Shown here: one piece after another, positions 26,130 to 34,602 of the stretch
Position numbering within the stretch: position 1 is the first letter of the stretch
How the letters are laid out: the number at the start of each line of letters is the position of its first letter
NCBI RefSeq assembly: GCF_001611795.1
Contig: NZ_CP015098.1
Coordinates: 558,001-622,000, forward strand
DNA: 64,000 nt
Reading direction: 5' to 3'
From: Streptomyces qaidamensis
GTDB lineage: Bacteria; Actinomycetota; Actinomycetes; Streptomycetales; Streptomycetaceae
Made by a program: the position numbers and the translations under genes
Notes under the pieces: model-generated
What the model was told of the DNA's origin: nothing
What the model saw: the letters and a program-made list of their open reading frames with translations, nothing else
The model's database searches: none

Positions 26130-26358
26130 CGGACGCCCTGCGGCGACGCCGTCGGCCCGGGCGGACAGTTCGGTGGCCTCGACGATCGCGGGGTGGCGGA
26201 AGTCCGCGCCGAGCAGGGCCTCGGCGGGGATCGTACGGACGTCGAGCGGGGATCACGTCATGGCCCTGGGCCGCCAGACGCCGGTCGAGGTGGCGCAGCA
26301 GCCGGCTGGTGCGGGAGGAGGCGGAGGGGCCGCCGGAGACGGACAGGACGGTGGCCAT
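26130..26358 (-). pseudogene. Broken ssuE-like NADPH-dependent FMN reductase
   Basis: A ribosome site (GGAAAGGAG) and ATG at 26358 open a clear SsuE-type start: MATVLSVSGGPSASSRTSRL, then LRHLDRRLAAQGHDVIP. One extra base near 26247 then shifts the frame; reading the next frame restores LDVRTIPAEALLGADFRHPA and VEATELSARADG. Homology ends there, so the FMN-binding TPVYK region and the C-terminal half are missing. A further coding-like stretch in another frame to about 26010 (HLLPRLAAQGLWRHAGGKEA) may be the tail of a different enzyme joined by deletion. SsuE normally supplies FMNH2 for sulfonate use. Confidence 0.75.
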
Positions 26359-26560
26359 GGGCTCTCCTTTCCGGGAGCAGGCGCGACTGCGCGAGGCGCC
26401 ACCGAATGCGGGGACGTCACTGAAGACGCCACTGAAGAAGGGCGTGCCGGAGCGCCGAATCAGGCGTGAGGGAATTTCACCGCACAGGGCGCCCTCTCGG
26501 CACGACGAGAGTCGTCCGACGGCGGATGAGGTGGTTAGGGGAAGCGGCGAGCCGGGAGAT

Positions 26561-26644
26561 TCAGGCTGCGGCGCGGCAGGAAGCGCCGGAGACGCGTGCG
26601 AGGTCGACATGGCGTCGCCGCGTGAGGTCCAGTCGCACGGTCAT
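26561..26644 (-). CDS. 27-aa putative leader peptide of sulfur-metabolism type
   Basis: ATG at 26644 opens a 27-codon frame ending in TGA that contains RRRHVDLARVSGASC. This matches the actinobacterial leader-peptide pattern R-R-x-H-[IV]-D-L-x-R-x-x-S-x-x-C found upstream of sulfonate and cysteine genes, where it is thought to act by cysteine-dependent attenuation. It lies about 200 bases upstream of the broken ssuE-like gene on the same strand, the expected position, and is itself intact. Confidence 0.72.
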   Translation of the reverse strand: MTVRLDLTRRRHVDLARVSGASCRAAA

Positions 26645-26684
26645 GCCATGGATCGTGGGGGCAGCGGCAGACGACGCCCGTCAA

Positions 26685-26724
26685 GAAATCCGCGGCCCGT
26701 CTCGTATCCCAGACCGCGGATTTC
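26685..26724. promoter_or_regulatory. Perfect 11-bp inverted repeat upstream of the leader peptide
   Basis: GAAATCCGCGG at 26685-26695 and CCGCGGATTTC at 26714-26724 are exact inverted copies separated by 18 bases. The site is about 40 bases upstream of the leader-peptide start and downstream of the 59-aa gene, so it could be an operator or an extended terminator. I do not recognise the motif. Confidence 0.6.
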
Positions 26725-26732
26725 ACAAAGGG

Positions 26733-26747
26733 CGGCCTGAAAGGCCG
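26733..26747 (-). terminator. Hairpin after the 59-aa gene
   Basis: CGGCCT-GAA-AGGCCG, a six-pair stem with a three-base loop, lies 17 bases past the stop of the minus-strand 59-aa gene and is followed on that strand by CCCTTTG. Confidence 0.45.
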
Positions 26748-26763
26748 TGCGGGACGGAGGAGT

Positions 26764-26943
26764 TCAGTCCTCGTCCGCCGGGACGACCACGAGGAAGGCG
26801 TCCGACTCCAGGTCCATCACGACGGTGGCGGCCTCGCCCTCGGCGCGGCGGCGGGCCGCGTACTCCTCCGCGGGCCACGATCCGCGCGGAGACCCCGCCG
26901 GGAACCGTTCCAACACCTTCGCGCTGATGGCCGCAGTCACGTC
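26764..26943 (-). CDS. Small conserved Streptomyces protein (59 aa)
   Basis: Starts at GTG 26943 and contains KVLERFPAGSPRGSWPAEEYAARRRAEGEAATVVMDLESDAFLVVVPADED. I recall this RGSWPAEE...VVMDL.SD.FLVVVP pattern as a recurring uncharacterised Streptomyces small protein. GGGAGG lies 11 bases before the start. No membrane span or signal; function unknown. Confidence 0.65.
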   Translation of the reverse strand, partial: DVTAAISAKVLERFPAGSPRGSWPAEEYAARRRAEGEAATVVMDLESDAFLVVVPADED

Positions 26944-27167
26944 CGCTGCCCTCCCCTGTCCCGCGCCGCCCGCCGGGCGACGTCGATCGGTCGCTGTCGT
27001 ACACATCCGGATGCCCCCGATCCGGCCGGACATGTACCGCCGGGTAGATCCCCCACCTCTCGCCGACCTCTACACATAAAGGGGACGTAAGAGCAGAATG
27101 AGGCTTACGCGGCGTTTACCGCATACCCCTCCAAACGCGGGCGCCCTGCACCTTGAAGGAGACGATC

Positions 27168-27608
27168 ATGGCCAACGTCTCGCCCACCAGAGGTGACATC
27201 ACCAGCCACCCCGATGCCTCCGAGATGCGGGATCGGTACGCCCGCGTGCTCGGCGGCCGCGATGTGGCGCTCGTGGACGGACCGGTGTTCCTGCTCGGTC
27301 TGTACTGTGCCGCCTCCCCGTGGATAGTCCACTACACGACCAGCCAGCCGGCACTCGTGACCCACAACCTGATCATGGGTATCGCGATCGGCCTGCTGGC
27401 GCTCGGCTTCACTCGTGCTCCCGAGCGCATGTACGGCCTGAGCTGGGCCATGTGCGCTCTCGGGATATGGATGATCATCTCACCGTGGATCGTGGGCGAA
27501 AGCCCGGACGCCGGTGTCGTGTGGAACAACATCATCATCGGTGCACTGGCCGTGGTCCTGGGGCTGGTGTGCGCCGGAACGGCGGCGAAGGCGTCGTCGA
27601 GGCCGTAG
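27168..27608 (+). CDS. SPW-repeat integral membrane protein
   Basis: A 146-aa protein with two SPW repeats: AASPWIVHY and MIISPWIVGE, each in a helix pair (FLLGLYCAASPWIV, LIMGIAIGLLALGF, MCALGIWMIISPWIV, IIIGALAVVLGLVCAG). Four membrane helices are expected. The SPW family has no established function. The start is ATG at 27168, behind GAAGGAGACGATC; the track's upstream start is spurious. Transcription should end at the strong hairpin at 27626. Confidence 0.9.
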   Translation: MANVSPTRGDITSHPDASEMRDRYARVLGGRDVALVDGPVFLLGLYCAASPWIVHYTTSQPALVTHNLIMGIAIGLLALGFTRAPERMYGLSWAMCALGIWMIISPWIVGESPDAGVVWNNIIIGALAVVLGLVCAGTAAKASSRP

Positions 27609-27625
27609 CGAACGCCGGAGCCGAC

Positions 27626-27650
27626 GGCCGGTCCGCTTGCCGGACCGGCC
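27626..27650. terminator. Strong hairpin terminator
   Basis: GGCCGGTCCG and CGGACCGGCC form a perfect 10-bp stem with a 5-base loop, 18 bases after the SPW stop and between convergent genes. Confidence 0.7.
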
Positions 27651-27756
27651 CGCCCACGTCCGCCCCGTGGCCGCCCGCGGCGACGGGACCCGGCCCGCGC
27701 GGCGCAGGGCGGCGGACGGCCGTCGGCACCAGTAGGCCTCTTCGGCCGGGCGGGCC

Positions 27757-28684
27757 TCAGAGACGGCTCGTCCGCCGCAGCGCGTCGAGCCCCCTCGTGG
27801 CTGGACGCGTAGCGCGGCGTCCAGCCGAGTTCGCGCTCCGCCTTCGCGCAGGACATGCGGAGCCGGGACGACATCACGGTGTGCGCGTACGACATGGGCT
27901 TCAAGAGCCACAGCGGCACGTTCACCGGCTTCGGCAGCCCGAAGGTCCGGGCCACGGCCTCGACGTGGGCGCGGAACCCCATGGGGGTGTCGTCCGCGAT
28001 GTTGTACGCCTGCCCCGGCCGGCCGCGCTCCACGGCGGCCACCACCGCGCGGGCGGCGTCCGTGAGCTCCACCCACGGCAGCACCCGCCCCCGGTCGCCG
28101 GGCAGGGGCAGCTGCCGTCGGCGCAGCAGGGGCAGCAGGGCTTCGGTGCCTCCGGGGCCGTAGAACAGGCCGAACCGCAGCGCGATGCCGTCCAGGGCCT
28201 CCGCTTCGAAGGCGAGCCGCTCCTTGGTCCGCATGCCGGCGATGTGCCGCTCCAGCGGCGGTGTGGCGCCGCGCGGGCCGAAGGGGCCGTCCTCGGTGAG
28301 CGGGCGGTCGCCGTGGTCGCCGTAGCCGTACCCGAAGGCCATGGACTCCACGACGAAGCGGCGGGCGCCGGTGGCGCGGGCGGCCTCGACGAGGTGGGCC
28401 GTGCCCTCGGTGCGCAGGGCGTCGGTGGCGTACATGTCGCGGTCCCGCATGGGGGGCTTGCGCAGGGCCGTCGCGGCGTGGACCACGGTGTCGAAGTGGT
28501 GCCCGTCGACGGCGCGCAGCAGCGCGTCGCGGTTCATGAGGTCGGCTCGGATGCCGTTCTCCCGGCTCCTGCCGAGGCCGGTGACCTTGTGACCCGCTTC
28601 GGTCAGGGCGCGGGTGATGTGCCGGCCGAGGACGCCGCTCGCGCCGGCGAGGAGAATGCTCTGACTCGTCCTGTTCGTCGTCAT
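27757..28684 (-). CDS. NAD(P)-dependent epimerase/dehydratase with a likely C-terminal frameshift
   Basis: An extended short-chain dehydrogenase. The Rossmann motif ILLAGASGVLGRHI is at about residues 10-23, followed by VVHAATAL, AYNIADDTP and AERELGWTPRYAS near the end. The active-site Tyr of YxxxK is not obvious. As printed, the frame misses its stop at GARRAAADEP and runs on antisense to the SPW gene for another 150 residues. Removing one base from the C5 run at 27790-27794 gives EGLDALRRTSRL and a TGA at 27757, the family's normal length (about 308 aa). The endpoint given is the restored stop. Confidence 0.8.
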
Positions 28685-28740
28685 GACACTGCGACGGATC
28701 GGGCGGCCTCGAATGTGACATGGCGCCCCGCCTTGCTCGG

Positions 28741-29517
28741 CTACGACGTGTACTCGTACGGCGTCGTGGTGGTCAGCGGGACGAAGCCGAGGCGTTCCAG
28801 GATCGGCCGGCTCTGGCTGGAGGCGTCGACCTGGAGGTAGCGGTAGCCGCGGGCCGCGGCGGCGCGGGCGCGGTGGGCCACCAGCGTGCGGTAGATACCG
28901 CGGCCCCTCCAGTGCTGGACGGTGCCGCCGCCCCACAGCCCGGCGAAGGGCGTGCCGGGTACGAGTTCCATGCGGGCCGCGCTCACCGGCTCGCCGCCGG
29001 CCATCGCCACGACGGCGACGACGGTGTCCGGGTCGGCCGCCAGCCGGGCGAGGAGCTGATGGCGCAGCCAGGAGCTGTCAGCGCCGAAGGCCTTCTCGTG
29101 GACGTCGGCCACGAGATCGACGCCCGCCGGGCCGGTGACCGGCACGACGCGCACGCCCTCGGGCGGTTCGGTGCCGTGGGCCAGGCCGTCGGCCCCGCCG
29201 ATCATCAGCGTCTCCTCGGGCCCGGGCGTGAACCCGGCCGCGCACAGCCGCCGCCCGAGGTCGGCCGGGCAGTCGTGCCCGTACAGCTTCCACTCGAAGT
29301 CGATGCCGAGCCCGGTGTAGTGGCCGATCTGCGCGGCGATCGCCGCGTCCGCCCCGGCCTCGTCGAGGGCGGACCACACGATGCCGTTCCAGCCCTGGGG
29401 GGAGGCGACCTGGCGGACGACGCCGCCGGTCCGCTCGACCTGGGCCCCGGGGCCGTCCGGCCGCGCTCCCGCACGCAGGTCGCGGTCGAACAGGGCGAGC
29501 AACTCGGCATGATCCAT
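28741..29517 (-). CDS. GNAT-family N-acetyltransferase
   Basis: A 258-aa acetyl-CoA-dependent acetyltransferase. The GNAT domain is C-terminal (about 125-258); the acetyl-CoA loop reads VQHWRGRGIYRTLVAHRARAAAARGYRYLQVDASSQSRPILERLGF. The N-terminal 120 residues (MDHAELLALFDRDLRAGARPDGPG...) form a second, degenerate GNAT-like half as in many Streptomyces two-part members. CTGGAG precedes the ATG at 29517. Substrate unknown. Confidence 0.9.
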   Translation of the reverse strand: MDHAELLALFDRDLRAGARPDGPGAQVERTGGVVRQVASPQGWNGIVWSALDEAGADAAIAAQIGHYTGLGIDFEWKLYGHDCPADLGRRLCAAGFTPGPEETLMIGGADGLAHGTEPPEGVRVVPVTGPAGVDLVADVHEKAFGADSSWLRHQLLARLAADPDTVVAVVAMAGGEPVSAARMELVPGTPFAGLWGGGTVQHWRGRGIYRTLVAHRARAAAARGYRYLQVDASSQSRPILERLGFVPLTTTTPYEYTS

Positions 29518-29663
29518 GGGCAGACTCCAGCAGCCGCCGGGCCGGACGGCAAACGGTTTTCCGGTCCGGCGGCACCCTCCCGGCCCGCGCCCCCGTTCCT
29601 TTCGCCCCGTGGCCCGGCGCCCTAGGGTCCTGTTGATCGCATCGTCACGGGAAAGGCCGCCCC

Positions 29664-30149
29664 ATGGTCGTGAAGGACACGGAACTGCCGCATCTGCGCC
29701 GCTGCGTGGAACTGGCTGCACAGGCGCTGCAGGCCGGGGACGAGCCGTTCGGTTCGGTCCTGGTGGGCGGGGACGGCACCGTCCTGGGCGAGGACCACAA
29801 CCGGGTGGCCTCGGGCGACCGCACCCGGCACCCCGAGTTCGAGCTGGCGCGCTGGTCGGCGGCACACCTCACGCCCGGGGAGCGGGCGGCCGCCACGGTC
29901 TACACCTCCGGCGAGCACTGCCCGATGTGCGCGGCGGCGCACGCCTGGGTCGGCCTCGGGCGCATCGTCTACGTCGCCTCGTCCGGGCAACTCACCACCT
30001 GGCTGGACGAGTTGGGTGTTCCCGCAGCGCCGGTCCGGCCACTCCCCGTGCGGGAGGTCGCACCCGGTGTCACCGTGGACGGCCCGGTGCCCGAACTGAC
30101 CGAGCAGGTGAGGGAGTTGCACGTCAGGTTCCACCGCGGACGCCGCTGA
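29664..30149 (+). CDS. Nucleoside deaminase (cytidine deaminase-like fold)
   Basis: A 161-aa zinc deaminase of the guanine/cytosine/tRNA-adenosine deaminase superfamily. PFGSVLVGGDGTVLGEDHN is the substrate-side motif. The zinc motif reads RHPEFELARW (H-P-E instead of the common H-A-E) with the paired Cys in SGEHCPMCAAAHAWVGL. Substrate class cannot be fixed; TadA identity is unlikely because the TadA-type HAE and tail are absent. It is oriented towards the large GGDEF-EAL gene, 142 bases away. Confidence 0.87.
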   Translation: MVVKDTELPHLRRCVELAAQALQAGDEPFGSVLVGGDGTVLGEDHNRVASGDRTRHPEFELARWSAAHLTPGERAAATVYTSGEHCPMCAAAHAWVGLGRIVYVASSGQLTTWLDELGVPAAPVRPLPVREVAPGVTVDGPVPELTEQVRELHVRFHRGRR

Positions 30150-30291
30150 GACCTCACGGGGAGGCGCCGGGTCCGCCCTGCCGGGCATCCGCCCGAGATG
30201 CAGGGCAGCTCGGGCGAACCTACGATCGATTCCAACTGGACCAGGTGTAAGACCAGGCGTACGCCCCGGTCTCCCCGACGGGGGGAGGCAC

Positions 30292-33200
30292 ATGTCCTCG
30301 CTGCCGGCACGTCGGCTCATGGCCGTCTATGTCGCCCTGGTTGCCGTCGTCACCGTCGTGTACATGACCATCCCGGTGATGGTTCCCGTGATGTGGGCCG
30401 TGATGGGGCTGGCCGGTGTCGCCGCCATTCTGATCGGGACGCGCCTGTACCGGCCCGCCCACCCCTGGCCCTGGCGGGTCCTGGCCGCGGGCTTGCTCGT
30501 CTTCATCGCGGGCGACACGTACTACTTCGTGATGGAGGAGTACCTGGGAGCCTCCAACCCGTTCCCGTCCCCGGCCGACGCCTGCTACCTCGCCATGTAC
30601 CCGCTCATCGCGATCGGCCTGTCGGGCCTGGTACGCCACCGCTGGGCCAGCCGCGACCTGCCGAGCCTGCTCGACGCCCTGATCGTCACCGCCGGCCTGG
30701 CGCTGCCCGTATGGGTGTACCTGATGCAACCGCTGACCGTGCTGCAGGGCCTGACCTGGCAGCAGCGGGCCATCAGCATCGCCTACCCCCTCGGCGACAT
30801 CCTCGTGCTGGCCCTGCTGGTCAGGCTGCTCACCCCCAGCCCGGTCAACGGCTCCAATCGCGCCGTACGCCTGCTGGTCGTCGGCACGGTGACCCTGCTG
30901 GTGACGGACATCGCGTACGGGATCCTGCAGTTGAACGACGTCTGGCAGACCGGCAGCCTGCTGGATCTCGGCTGGGTCGTCTTCTACACCGCCTGGGGCC
31001 TGGCGGCACTGCAGCCCTCCATGGTCGAGCTGACGGCTTCCGTGCCCCAGCGGGAGTCCCTGCTGCCGCCGCCACGCCGGCTGGTCATGCTGGCCGTGGC
31101 CACGCTCATCGCGCCGGGGATCCTGCTCTGGGAGGGGTTGAGCGGCCATACCCGGGACGCCGCCGTGATCGCGGCCTTCTCGGGAGTGCTGTTCCTGCTC
31201 GTGATCCTTCGGCTGGCGGGGATGGTCGTGGCGCACCGCCACGCGGTGACGCGGGAGCTGGCCCTGCGTGGGGCCGCCGCTTCGCTGGTCTCCGCCTTCC
31301 GTCAGGAAGAGGTCGACCAGTCCTGCCACCGGGCGGTCGACCGGCTGATGGGCCCGGACACAACGCATCGGACGCTGCTGCTCCCCACGGAGCGGGCGAC
31401 GGAACTGGGCGCCCACGGCACCCGGCTGGTCAGCCCGGCCGTCCTCGACCCCGAGATCGCCGCCGCGCTCGACGGCCTGCCGTCGGTCCTGGTGTGCCCC
31501 ATGACCCAGCCGGGCCGCCCGTCCGGAGCCGTGCCGGGCATCCTGCTGGTCGCCGCCCCCGAGCAGCAGCTCCACGAGACCTGGGGCTCCCTGGAGATCC
31601 TGGCGTCCCACGCGGGTCTGGCGATGGAGCGCGTCACGCTGCGCAAGGAGGTCTTCCGGCGGGAGAACGAAGCGTACTTCCGCACCCTGGTCCGCAACGC
31701 CTCCGACGTGATCCTGATCCTGGAGGACAACGACACCATCCGGTACGCCAGCCCCTCCGCGCGGTCCGTCTTCGGCACCGACGCGCTCCTCGGTGTGTCC
31801 CTGCCGGAGCTGGTGGACCCCGGTGACCGGGAGCGGGCGGCGCGGGAGCTGGCCGCCGTACGGGAGCGGGGTTCCGGGGCGGGCCACGACCACTGGTGGG
31901 TGCGCCGCCGCGAAGGGCGCGTCGAGGTGGAGGTCCGCTTCAGCGACTTCCGGGACGAGCGGACCGTGTCCGGTCTGGTGGTGACCCTGCGGGACGTGAC
32001 CGAGCAGCGGCGGCTGGAGCAGGAGCTGACGCAGCGGGCCTTCCACGACTCGCTGACCGGTCTGCCCAACCGGACGCTGCTGCTGGAGCGGATCGAACGC
32101 GCTCTGCTGCGCGGCCGCCGCGAGTCGTCCATGACCTGTCTGCTCTTCATCGACCTCGACGACTTCAAGCTGGTCAACGACACCATGGGTCACCGGGTGG
32201 GCGACCAGCTGCTGATCGCGGTCGGCAACCGGCTGTCCCGGACGCTGCGGCGCACCGACACCGCGGCCCGGCTCGGCGGCGACGAGTTCGCGGTGCTGAT
32301 GGAGGACGCCAAGCAGCCACTGGACGCCGAGCTGCTCGCGGCCCAGGTGATCCAGACCCTGGGCAGGCCCTTCGACCTGGCCGACGAGTCGGTGACGGTG
32401 TCCGCCAGCGTGGGCGTGGCCACCGCGCGCGACAGCACGGACGCCGAGGAACTGCTGGGCCATGCCGACCTCGCGCTGTACGCGGCGAAGGGGGCGGGCA
32501 AGCGGCAGTGGCGCCGCTTCAAGCCGCTGCTGCGCAGCCGCATGGTCGAGCGGCACGATCTGCAGTCCCAGCTGGCCCAGGCGGTCGCCGACAAGGCGTT
32601 CGCGCTGCGCTACCAGCCGGTCGTGGACATCACGGCGGGCGAGGTCGTCGGGTTCGAGGCGCTGGTCCGCTGGCCGCACGAACACCGGCCGCCCGTCGCA
32701 CCGGAGCAGTTCATCAGCCTGGCGGAGGAGACCGGGCACATCGCCCCGCTGGGCTCGTGGGTGCTGGAGAACGCGATCAGCGACATCATCGGGCTGCAAC
32801 GGCTGCCGGGCCCCGGCCGCCCGCCGTACGTCAGCGTGAACGTCTCCGCCCGTCAATTCCGCGACGCCGGGTTCATCGAGCAGGTCGGGGAGGCGCTGAG
32901 CACCCCGGGGCTCGAACCGGGATCCCTGCAGCTGGAGCTGACGGAGACGGTCCTGCTGCACCGCGACGACCGGCTCCAGACGGTGCTGAACACACTGAAG
33001 GAGCTCGGGGTGCACATCGCGGTCGACGACTTCGGCACCGGCTTCTCCTCGCTGCGTTACCTGCGGGACTTCCCCATCGACGTGCTGAAGATCGACAAGT
33101 CTTTCATCGACGACATCGCACAGGACGCCCAGCAGGTCGCCCTGGTCGAGGGCATCGTGCGGATCGCCGACACCCTGGGCCTGCAGGTCATCGCGGAGGG

Positions 33201-34596
33201 CATCGAGGACACCGCGCAGCGGGATCTGCTGGCCGGCATGGGGTGCCGGTTCGGGCAGGGGTTCCTGTTCGCCCGGCCGCTGACGGTGGAGCAGAGCGCG
33301 CACGTCCTGCGGGAGCCGACCGCCCGTCCCTTCGCACCCCCGCAGACCCCTCGGCCCCGCATCGATGCCGCCCGGGGCCGCCGCGAAGCGCGCTGGGCGG
33401 ACCTGGAGCACCTGCGGCGCACCAGCCCGATGAGCGACGCGGTCATGGACGAGGTGCGCGGGAGACACATCCGCAGCGGTGACCACTGGCTGATCGACTT
33501 CGCGTCGTGCAACTACCTGGGCTTCGACTGGGACCCGGAGATCATGGAATCGGTCGATCCCGCGGTCCGCCGATGGGGTACGCATCCCAGCTGGTCGCGG
33601 CTGCTGGGCAGCCCGCGGCTGTACCCCGAGATCGAGGAGCGGCTCGCCGCACTGCTGGGTGCGCCGGACACGCTGCTGCTTCCCACGCTGACCTTGGTGC
33701 ACTCCTCGGTGATCCCGGCCATCGCGGAGGACGGACACGTCTTCGTGGAGGCGACCGCGCACCGCACGGTCTACGACGGCTGCGTGGTGGCCCGGGCCCA
33801 GGGCGCCACCCTGCACCGCTTCCACGCCGAGCGGCTCGACGAACTGCGTGCCCTGCTGGCCGGTACGCCGCCGGGCACGCCTCGGCTGGTGTGTCTCGAC
33901 GGCGTCAACAGCATGAGCGGCAACATTCCCGATCTGCCCTCTCTGGCGGCGGTGTGCCGCTCCGAGGGGGCGACGCTGTACGTCGACGACGCGCACGGCT
34001 TCGGCCTGATCGGGGAGCGCGGGCCGGGCGAGACGTGCCCGTACGGCATGCGCGGCAACTGCGTGGTGCGGCACACCGGGGAGTCGTACGACGGGATCGT
34101 GCTCGTGGGCGGGTTCTCCAAGGCGTACTCGTCCTTGCTGGCGTTCCTCGCCCTGCCACCGGAGCTGAAGAACCGGCTGAAGACCGCGGCGGCGCCCTAT
34201 CTGTACTCGGGGCCGTCGCCGACGGCGTCACTGGCGACCGCGCTGGCCGGGCTGGACGTCAACGAGCGCCGGGGCGACACGATCCGGGCGGACCTGTACC
34301 GCAAGACGGTCCGGGTCCTCGACCACCTGGAGGGCATGGGGGTGAGCACCCTCAACTCGGACCGGCTGCCGATCGTGGAGGTGCCACTGGCGCACCCCGC
34401 GGACCTGGACGCTGTCGCCGCGTTCCTGTGGCAGGAGGGCGTCTATGTGACGCTGGCGGCCTACCCGCTGGTCCCCCGGGACCGGGTCGGGTTCCGCGTC
34501 CAGCTCACCGCCCTCAACTCGGACGAGGACATCGACCATCTGAACGGGACCCTGACCCGGTTGTCCGAACGCTTCCCGCTGCGGCAGAAGGGCTAG
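30292..34596 (+). CDS. Membrane PAS-GGDEF-EAL protein fused to a PLP-dependent alpha-oxoamine synthase domain
   Basis: One 1434-aa frame. Residues about 8-240 hold several hydrophobic helices (sensor), 250-440 a GAF-like linker, about 456-575 PAS, then GGDEF with the motif intact at 662-666 and EAL with EALVRW at 789-794. From about 1030 to the end is a fold-type I PLP enzyme of the AONS/ALAS/SPT/KBL family: DFASCNYLGF, VDDAHGFGLIGERGPG (Asp1232, His1235) and the PLP Lys in GGFSKAYSS (Lys1277). The usual substrate-side His of this family is Tyr (PRLYPEIEERL). No internal ribosome site precedes the PLP part, so a true fusion is likelier than two genes. GGAGG lies before the ATG. Confidence 0.9.
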   Translation: MSSLPARRLMAVYVALVAVVTVVYMTIPVMVPVMWAVMGLAGVAAILIGTRLYRPAHPWPWRVLAAGLLVFIAGDTYYFVMEEYLGASNPFPSPADACYLAMYPLIAIGLSGLVRHRWASRDLPSLLDALIVTAGLALPVWVYLMQPLTVLQGLTWQQRAISIAYPLGDILVLALLVRLLTPSPVNGSNRAVRLLVVGTVTLLVTDIAYGILQLNDVWQTGSLLDLGWVVFYTAWGLAALQPSMVELTASVPQRESLLPPPRRLVMLAVATLIAPGILLWEGLSGHTRDAAVIAAFSGVLFLLVILRLAGMVVAHRHAVTRELALRGAAASLVSAFRQEEVDQSCHRAVDRLMGPDTTHRTLLLPTERATELGAHGTRLVSPAVLDPEIAAALDGLPSVLVCPMTQPGRPSGAVPGILLVAAPEQQLHETWGSLEILASHAGLAMERVTLRKEVFRRENEAYFRTLVRNASDVILILEDNDTIRYASPSARSVFGTDALLGVSLPELVDPGDRERAARELAAVRERGSGAGHDHWWVRRREGRVEVEVRFSDFRDERTVSGLVVTLRDVTEQRRLEQELTQRAFHDSLTGLPNRTLLLERIERALLRGRRESSMTCLLFIDLDDFKLVNDTMGHRVGDQLLIAVGNRLSRTLRRTDTAARLGGDEFAVLMEDAKQPLDAELLAAQVIQTLGRPFDLADESVTVSASVGVATARDSTDAEELLGHADLALYAAKGAGKRQWRRFKPLLRSRMVERHDLQSQLAQAVADKAFALRYQPVVDITAGEVVGFEALVRWPHEHRPPVAPEQFISLAEETGHIAPLGSWVLENAISDIIGLQRLPGPGRPPYVSVNVSARQFRDAGFIEQVGEALSTPGLEPGSLQLELTETVLLHRDDRLQTVLNTLKELGVHIAVDDFGTGFSSLRYLRDFPIDVLKIDKSFIDDIAQDAQQVALVEGIVRIADTLGLQVIAEGIEDTAQRDLLAGMGCRFGQGFLFARPLTVEQSAHVLREPTARPFAPPQTPRPRIDAARGRREARWADLEHLRRTSPMSDAVMDEVRGRHIRSGDHWLIDFASCNYLGFDWDPEIMESVDPAVRRWGTHPSWSRLLGSPRLYPEIEERLAALLGAPDTLLLPTLTLVHSSVIPAIAEDGHVFVEATAHRTVYDGCVVARAQGATLHRFHAERLDELRALLAGTPPGTPRLVCLDGVNSMSGNIPDLPSLAAVCRSEGATLYVDDAHGFGLIGERGPGETCPYGMRGNCVVRHTGESYDGIVLVGGFSKAYSSLLAFLALPPELKNRLKTAAAPYLYSGPSPTASLATALAGLDVNERRGDTIRADLYRKTVRVLDHLEGMGVSTLNSDRLPIVEVPLAHPADLDAVAAFLWQEGVYVTLAAYPLVPRDRVGFRVQLTALNSDEDIDHLNGTLTRLSERFPLRQKG

Positions 34597-34602
34597 CCGG
34601 CC

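Noticed and set aside
27332..27756. C-terminal extension of the epimerase
   Set aside because: It crosses a strong hairpin and is antisense to the SPW gene; a one-base shift restores a normal stop.
33430..33440. Internal ATG as a separate start for the PLP enzyme
   Set aside because: No ribosome site precedes it and domain homology begins upstream of it.
30220..34074. Minus-strand frame of 1284 codons
   Set aside because: Opposite the GGDEF-EAL-PLP gene; composition is typical of antisense shadow and no motif is visible.
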